From Candidatus Anaerobutyricum stercoripullorum (lineage in GTDB: Bacteria; Bacillota; Clostridia; Lachnospirales; Lachnospiraceae): a stretch of DNA of 8,143 nt. The notes beneath the pieces are model-generated. The model was not told the origin of the DNA. It worked only from the letters and a program-made list of their open reading frames with translations, and ran no database searches. The stretch is from contig DXEQ01000048.1 of the NCBI GenBank assembly GCA_019114885.1, positions 1 through 8,143 on the forward strand. The letters run 5' to 3'. This document shows positions 4,948 through 8,143 of the stretch, one piece after another; positions within the stretch are counted from its first letter, which is position 1, and every line of letters starts with the position of its first letter. The position numbers and the translations under genes were made by a program.

Positions 4948-6303
4948 TTACAGCAGAATCTTTCCGCTGATTCCGTCGCCAAAATCAATCTCCAGCTCCT
5001 TCCAGATCGGAACGCCCCCACCAGGTCCGACTTCCCGGGTCGAATGATCCGGATACAGCGCCTGCCAGGTCTGCCGCGACATATTTTTTACGCCGAACAG
5101 TCCTTTTTTCAGACGATTCTCAATGACCGTTCCCGTTACCGTCTCAAAATCATCATTGTTCTTCTCCGTCACACAGCGGTACAGCTTCGCTCCCGGATAC
5201 AGAGGAATCTCATAATCTTTCACGCTCATCATATATACCGGGCTGCCGCAGTTCTGGCAGATCAGCGAATGTTCCCCCTTCTTCTCAAAGGCGGAAGAAA
5301 AGGCTGTCCGTCCGCAGCCGCAGTGAATGATATCCAGCTTAAGCTGGGTGAGCATCTGCAGCCAGTTCTTCTCAATAATGCGGGCGTTCGGCTCCTGAAT
5401 CCCGTAGGTGAAAGAGAGAGTGAACGCCTGCCGGATGTAATCCGGATAGATCTGCCACAGGCGGATCACATTATCATGAACGCCCTTTACCGGCCGGTTG
5501 GACGCATCGCCCGGATCATAGACGAACACCGGATTCCTTCCATAGTGAATGAGATCATTTTCCTCCGTCATGACCACACACTGGAGCACCTTGCTTCCCT
5601 CTAGCGGGTCGCCCCGGAAAAACAGCTTAAACAGGACAACTGCCAGAGAATACCGGTCTGTGAGCACTCCCGGCTTGGCAATCCCCCGCACGACCTCCGG
5701 CGCCATGAAGCCCGGCATGCCGCCGATACCGAAATTATCGCCGTCCGGCGCCACGTTATCACAATCGCATACCAGCACGTCACCGGTCCTTGTGTCAATA
5801 AAAAATCCTCCGTCATTGAGGTCCTGATAACTCTTACCGGAAAGATGCAGGGCACGGAAAGCTTTGACGATGTTGACCGCCGCCGTGATCATCACATCCA
5901 GCGAGGCAAACCGTACCTTCCGCTTGATGGCCGGTCTTCCCTTGACCGCCGGTTTCTCCCATTTGTAACCATTATAAATATCCGTAAAGGAATCGTACCC
6001 CGCCGGCGCCAGCCGCATCAGATAGCCAAAGGCCCCGTTCTTCTTCTGTTCCGTGAGAAACAGCGGCCAGATGAACTGCTTCCCGCCCTCCGGCGCGCCC
6101 TCCTCGATATTTCTCCTCAGATTATTGCGAAACGCCTCCGGATTTCTGATCCGGCTGATAAAATACCATTTCAGCGCATACTCTCTGCCGTTATAGCGCA
6201 CCAGATAGACGATACCCTGGCCGCCCCGGCCCAGTTCCCGGGACACAACAGCCTCGCCGCCGGCCTCCACCGGAATGCGCTCTCCTATCTTTAACTCTCT
6301 CAT
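4948..6303 (-). CDS. TerY-P-type Ser/Thr protein kinase with zinc ribbon
   Basis: A 451-residue soluble kinase. The glycine loop is LGRGGQG (24-30) and the ATP-binding lysine is K45 in YALKWY. The catalytic loop is YQDLNDGGFF with D161, so it is a non-RD kinase. The usual Mg-binding Asn five residues later is Gly166. DFG is replaced by DCD (180-182) in VCDCDNVAP, and the APE motif is FMAPEV (199-204). The C-lobe runs to about 320. Next comes a zinc ribbon: C328-x-C330 and C349-x2-C352. A beta-rich module follows (about 388-451: VIENRLKKGLFGVKNMS, then GVPIWKELEIDFGDG), which resembles an FHA-like fold by eye. The ATG lies three bases after the vWA-2 stop codon, with GAAGGA in the vWA-2 tail codons as ribosome binding site, implying translational coupling. 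It is the only intact kinase in the operon and probably the partner of the PP2C phosphatase. The targets are not known. Confidence 0.92.
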   Translation of the reverse strand: MRELKIGERIPVEAGGEAVVSRELGRGGQGIVYLVRYNGREYALKWYFISRIRNPEAFRNNLRRNIEEGAPEGGKQFIWPLFLTEQKKNGAFGYLMRLAPAGYDSFTDIYNGYKWEKPAVKGRPAIKRKVRFASLDVMITAAVNIVKAFRALHLSGKSYQDLNDGGFFIDTRTGDVLVCDCDNVAPDGDNFGIGGMPGFMAPEVVRGIAKPGVLTDRYSLAVVLFKLFFRGDPLEGSKVLQCVVMTEENDLIHYGRNPVFVYDPGDASNRPVKGVHDNVIRLWQIYPDYIRQAFTLSFTYGIQEPNARIIEKNWLQMLTQLKLDIIHCGCGRTAFSSAFEKKGEHSLICQNCGSPVYMMSVKDYEIPLYPGAKLYRCVTEKNNDDFETVTGTVIENRLKKGLFGVKNMSRQTWQALYPDHSTREVGPGGGVPIWKELEIDFGDGISGKILL

Positions 6304-6306
6304 CTT

Positions 6307-7218
6307 CTACCATCCTTCATCAAAATCCACGGCGTCCAGATCGACCGCGTCACCCAGAATATCCTTCGTGCCGGAACGAATCTCTTCCACCAGCACCTGC
6401 TGCTTGGCCATGGCCACCACTTCCTCGCCGGGCTGCACCCGCTCCGCTCCGCCATGATCCACCAGCGCCAGACTGCGGCTTCCGATCTGGGAAGAGGTCA
6501 CCGCCAGCAGCTTGATCAGTTCCCGGAGCTGGTCTGCATTCTTTGCCTGCACCGCCAGTTCATCATTGCCGGTAAAAGCACGGAGCACATCCATGTTCAC
6601 CTTGGAACCGATGCCCAGCGCGATCTTTAAGGCGTGCTGGAACCACTTATTCTGTTGTAAGGCAGCAAGGCCCTTCTTCCAGTCATCGTTGGGCGATCCG
6701 TCCGACAACAGAAAAATCACCGGCGCAAAAGAGATGGACGGCGAATTCAGAAAGCTTCCTCTGGAAAGCTTCCGGGAAAGCTCCATGAAAGCGTCCCCCA
6801 TAAAAGTAAGTCCCTCAGCGTCCAGACGGTTCCAGTACTGATACTCCTCAATCCGCACCGGTTCCGGCGTCACCCACTCCACATCCGTGGAAAACTTCAT
6901 GACAGCGACCTTCACATCCGTGGACGCCTCTCCCACACCGATCAGAGACGGCAGCAGTTCCTCCATGGTGCTGTTCAGGGAACCAATCTTCGTCCCCTTC
7001 ATGCTGCCCGACACATCGATCAGAAAAAAAATCGTCATACTCTTCTTTGCCGGCTCCATGGCGTCCAGAAAATCATCTTCATAAGCGTCCGCCGTCGCCG
7101 ACTTATACTCTCCCGGCTCTGTCCGGTCCGCCTCCGACACAAAATTCTGACTCAGACGGTTCTTCTTCAGAAGAATATCGTCGTCATCCATCTCATTCAA
7201 ATCTATCCATTTAGGCAT
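6307..7218 (-). CDS. von Willebrand factor A protein 2 (TerY-like), first gene of the operon
   Basis: A 303-residue soluble vWA protein. MIDAS residues are complete: D68-V-S70-G-S72 in IFFLIDVSGSM, T138 in GLTFMGDA and D173 in IFLLSDGSPND. The N-terminal extension (1-55) is acidic and low in complexity (NEMDDDDI at 8-15, YEDDFLDAMEP at 46-56) and is absent from vWA-1. The C-terminal part mirrors vWA-1: SSQIGSRSLAL, a helix (KQQVLVEEIRSG), then DAVDLDAVDFDEGW. There is no fused zinc domain. GGAGG lies seven bases before the ATG, and an extended -10 promoter lies about 85 bases upstream. As the first gene, next to the intact kinase, it is the best candidate for the kinase's direct partner. The paralogues are similar along their whole vWA domains, which indicates duplication within the locus. 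Confidence 0.94.
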   Translation of the reverse strand: MPKWIDLNEMDDDDILLKKNRLSQNFVSEADRTEPGEYKSATADAYEDDFLDAMEPAKKSMTIFFLIDVSGSMKGTKIGSLNSTMEELLPSLIGVGEASTDVKVAVMKFSTDVEWVTPEPVRIEEYQYWNRLDAEGLTFMGDAFMELSRKLSRGSFLNSPSISFAPVIFLLSDGSPNDDWKKGLAALQQNKWFQHALKIALGIGSKVNMDVLRAFTGNDELAVQAKNADQLRELIKLLAVTSSQIGSRSLALVDHGGAERVQPGEEVVAMAKQQVLVEEIRSGTKDILGDAVDLDAVDFDEGW

Positions 7219-7230
7219 AGTATCTCCTCC

Positions 7231-7246
7231 CGAAATCCGTATTTCG
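7231..7246 (-). promoter_or_regulatory. Leader hairpin adjoining the vWA-2 ribosome binding site
   Basis: CGAAAT-ACGG-ATTTCG on the minus strand forms a six-base-pair stem. Its 3' arm ends exactly where GGGAGGAG, the vWA-2 ribosome binding site, begins. It does not sequester the site. Stability is modest, so a regulatory role is only possible. Confidence 0.35.
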
Positions 7247-7301
7247 CTGACAGGAATTCCCCTTCTCTTTCACAAACGGCGAAATTCCGCAATCTATGTG
7301 T

Positions 7302-7310
7302 ATTATACCA
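7302..7310 (-). promoter_or_regulatory. Extended -10 promoter of the six-gene operon
   Basis: The minus strand reads TGGTATAAT: a consensus -10 (7302-7307) with the extended TG. The -35 region 16-17 bases upstream is weak (TTTGTA or TTGTAT). Transcription should start near 7295, giving a leader of about 77 bases before the vWA-2 ATG. The leader ends in a short hairpin that abuts the ribosome binding site. Confidence 0.65.
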
Positions 7311-7523
7311 TCATATTGCACAAATACAAACGCCTTTTTCTCAGCAGATAGCAGTACATTTTCTGACCAGGGTAGCTGAAAATCCAATTTTTTCAAAAAA
7401 ACTCCTGTAATATTTTGCGCTGTCTTCGCAGATACTGTCTCTGCGACACCATTGTATTTTGCCGGGCGGCGCAGCAAGAACGGCCATCCGCCCGACAGAT
7501 ACCCACGATAATACACAACAAAC

Positions 7524-7530
7524 AAGGAGG
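7524..7530 (+). promoter_or_regulatory. Ribosome binding site of the four-helix-bundle gene
   Basis: AAGGAGG is a full anti-16S match, seven bases before the ATG at 7538. It decides that start against longer upstream readings of the same frame, which extends open from 7415. Confidence 0.85.
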
Positions 7531-7537
7531 AAGAAAC

Positions 7538-7972
7538 ATGCAGCACACAGATACATGTCAGTTATTAAAAGAATGTAACAGCGGCATCAAGATGGCTGTG
7601 GACGCCATTCAGGAAGTCCTTCCCAACGTAAAAAACGGCGAACTGCGCAGCAAACTGACCGCCTGCGAACAGGCCCATAGAAAACTGGGTGACGAAACCC
7701 ACGCGCTTCTTCTGGAAAACCACGCGCCTGACGAGGAACTGAGCCTGATGGCCAAGGGTATGTCCTGGATCAAGACCAATCTGAAAATGTCCGTGGATCC
7801 CGGCGACGACACCATCGCCAACCTGATCAGCACCGGCTGTGACATGGGCGTCCGCAACCTGAACAAATATCTGAACGAATATCAAAACGCCTGCGACCGG
7901 GCCAAATCTCTGGTCAAAAAAGTCATCCGACTGGAAGAAGACCTCTCCGTAGACATGCGGGCTTATCTGTAA
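7538..7972 (+). CDS. Predicted four-helix-bundle protein (DUF2383/PA2169-like, ferritin-like)
   Basis: A 144-residue, almost entirely helical, soluble protein with no signal peptide. Four amphipathic helices can be drawn at about 5-28 (TCQLLKECNSGIKMAVDAIQ), 33-61, 65-84 (DEELSLMAKGMSWIKTNLKM) and 90-135. The pattern of an early 'LxxCxxG' helix, a central helix ending in WIKTNLK and a 'GDD' turn before the third segment resembles the DUF2383/PA2169 four-helix-bundle family. Members are ferritin-like in shape, and their biochemical role is not settled. No clear di-iron ExxH pair is seen, so iron chemistry should not be assumed. Cysteines at 7, 13, 43, 101 and 119 are of unknown purpose. It is transcribed away from the vWA operon and shares its upstream region. 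It is followed by a hairpin-rich stretch ending in an intrinsic terminator. The family call is by eye and moderately sure; the gene itself is certain. Confidence 0.9.
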   Translation: MQHTDTCQLLKECNSGIKMAVDAIQEVLPNVKNGELRSKLTACEQAHRKLGDETHALLLENHAPDEELSLMAKGMSWIKTNLKMSVDPGDDTIANLISTGCDMGVRNLNKYLNEYQNACDRAKSLVKKVIRLEEDLSVDMRAYL

Positions 7973-7987
7973 ATGTACAGCCGCGGT

Positions 7988-8009
7988 CATAGAAATACCG
8001 TTTTCTATG
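7988..8009 (+). repeat. Stem-loop after the four-helix-bundle gene
   Basis: CATAGAAA (7988-7995) and TTTCTATG (8002-8009) form a perfect eight-base-pair stem with a six-base loop, 15 bases after the stop codon. No U tract follows, so it is not a terminator by itself. Confidence 0.55.
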
Positions 8010-8018
8010 GAAGAACAA

Positions 8019-8041
8019 AGAGTTCTGCCGAGCAGAACTCT
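8019..8041 (+). repeat. Perfect ten-base-pair stem-loop
   Basis: AGAGTTCTGC (8019-8028), loop CGA, GCAGAACTCT (8032-8041). It is the strongest hairpin of the region. CGCGCC follows, with no U tract. Its 3' arm overlaps a longer-range pairing of CTCGCGC (8040-8046) with GCGCGAG (8082-8088), so the two structures may compete at their junction. Confidence 0.6.
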
Positions 8042-8093
8042 CGCGCCGAGCGCGGTCGCTTCAGCGACAAAATTCCGTTTCGCGCGAGTGCGC

Positions 8094-8116
8094 ATCCCTC
8101 CCGGAGGGATTTTTAT
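8094..8116 (+). terminator. Intrinsic terminator of the four-helix-bundle gene
   Basis: ATCCCTC (8094-8100), loop CCG, GAGGGAT (8104-8110), then TTTTATCTTA. This is a seven-base-pair GC-rich stem with a U-rich tail, in the plus orientation. It lies 121 bases past the stop codon, so the transcript would carry a long structured 3' end. Confidence 0.8.
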
Positions 8117-8121
8117 CTTAT

Positions 8122-8143
8122 AGGAATTCCGACGGAATTTCCT
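8122..8143. repeat. Inverted repeat at the window's right edge
   Basis: AGGAATTCC pairs with GGAATTTCCT around GAC, nine base pairs with one bulged T. It may continue beyond the window and could serve a converging gene. Confidence 0.45.

Larger units (their letters stand above)
7219..7537. other. Divergent intergenic region between the vWA operon and the four-helix-bundle gene
   Basis: About 319 bases with no credible gene. It holds the minus-strand promoter at 7302-7310, a 6-4-6 hairpin at 7231-7246 (CGAAAT/ATTTCG) touching the vWA-2 ribosome binding site, an inverted repeat ATTTTC/GAAAAT (7358-7363 and 7378-7383), and a perfect 7-base inverted repeat CGGGCGG/CCGCCCG (7463-7469 and 7488-7494). 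On the plus strand the best -10 before 7538 is GATAAT at 7507-7512, but no matching -35 is seen, so that promoter remains uncertain. The middle is AT-rich (A and T runs at 7388-7400), while both ends are GC-richer. Confidence 0.6.

Noticed and set aside
3653..5047. Long open frame on the plus strand (464 codons)
   Set aside because: It covers the pseudokinase gene in antisense. The minus-strand protein has kinase and zinc-ribbon motifs; this product is low in recognisable structure and rich in Arg, Pro and His.
7211..7546. Minus-strand frame of 111 codons in the divergent intergenic region
   Set aside because: It overlaps the vWA-2 start, the operon promoter and the bundle gene's start. It has no ribosome binding site or domain.
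7565..8095. Minus-strand frame opposite the four-helix-bundle gene
   Set aside because: The plus-strand gene has a perfect ribosome binding site, helical composition and a terminator. The antisense frame has none of these.
1..8143. CRISPR array, insertion sequence or prophage
   Set aside because: No regularly spaced repeats, no transposase or integrase, and no terminal inverted repeats with target duplications were seen.

Overview
The window looks like chromosome from a moderately GC-rich Firmicute, probably a member of Clostridia and perhaps Lachnospiraceae. The reasons are the strong GGAGG-type ribosome binding sites before nearly every gene, tight operons, sigma-A promoters with TATAAT boxes, and the type of CysE and ArsR proteins. 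The taxon is an inference from style; no marker gene settles it.

Layout. Positions 1-20 hold the 5' end of a tRNA gene on the minus strand, with a near-consensus promoter at 48-76. Positions 105-1353 hold a two-gene minus-strand operon: serine O-acetyltransferase (cysE) and then a small ArsR-type repressor that contains no cysteine. It has its own extended -10 promoter at 1382-1390. Positions 1493-7218 hold a six-gene minus-strand operon in transcription order: vWA protein 2, Ser/Thr kinase, kinase-like protein without an N-lobe (pseudokinase), vWA protein 1, PP2C phosphatase, and a small cysteine-rich TerY-C-like protein. A divergent plus-strand gene at 7538-7972 encodes a predicted four-helix-bundle protein (DUF2383/PA2169-like). 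It is followed by about 140 bases packed with inverted repeats, including an intrinsic terminator.

The six-gene operon is the main point of interest. A vWA protein, a PP2C phosphatase and a Ser/Thr kinase together match the 'TerY-P triad' described for tellurium-resistance-associated (Ter) stress and conflict systems. Here the kit is expanded. There are two vWA paralogues that both keep a complete MIDAS and both end in the same FDEGW tail. There is one apparently active but catalytically odd kinase, and one paralogue that has lost the N-lobe and catalytic Asp but keeps the APE segment, zinc ribbon and C-terminal beta-rich module. The TerY-C-type metal-binding domain is a separate protein instead of being fused to the vWA protein. 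No TerB, TerC or TerD gene is visible here. The simplest model is a cytosolic phospho-signalling module: the kinase phosphorylates vWA or pseudokinase partners and the PP2C reverses it, with Mg2+- and zinc-binding scaffolds holding the complex together. What it senses and acts on cannot be read from this window.
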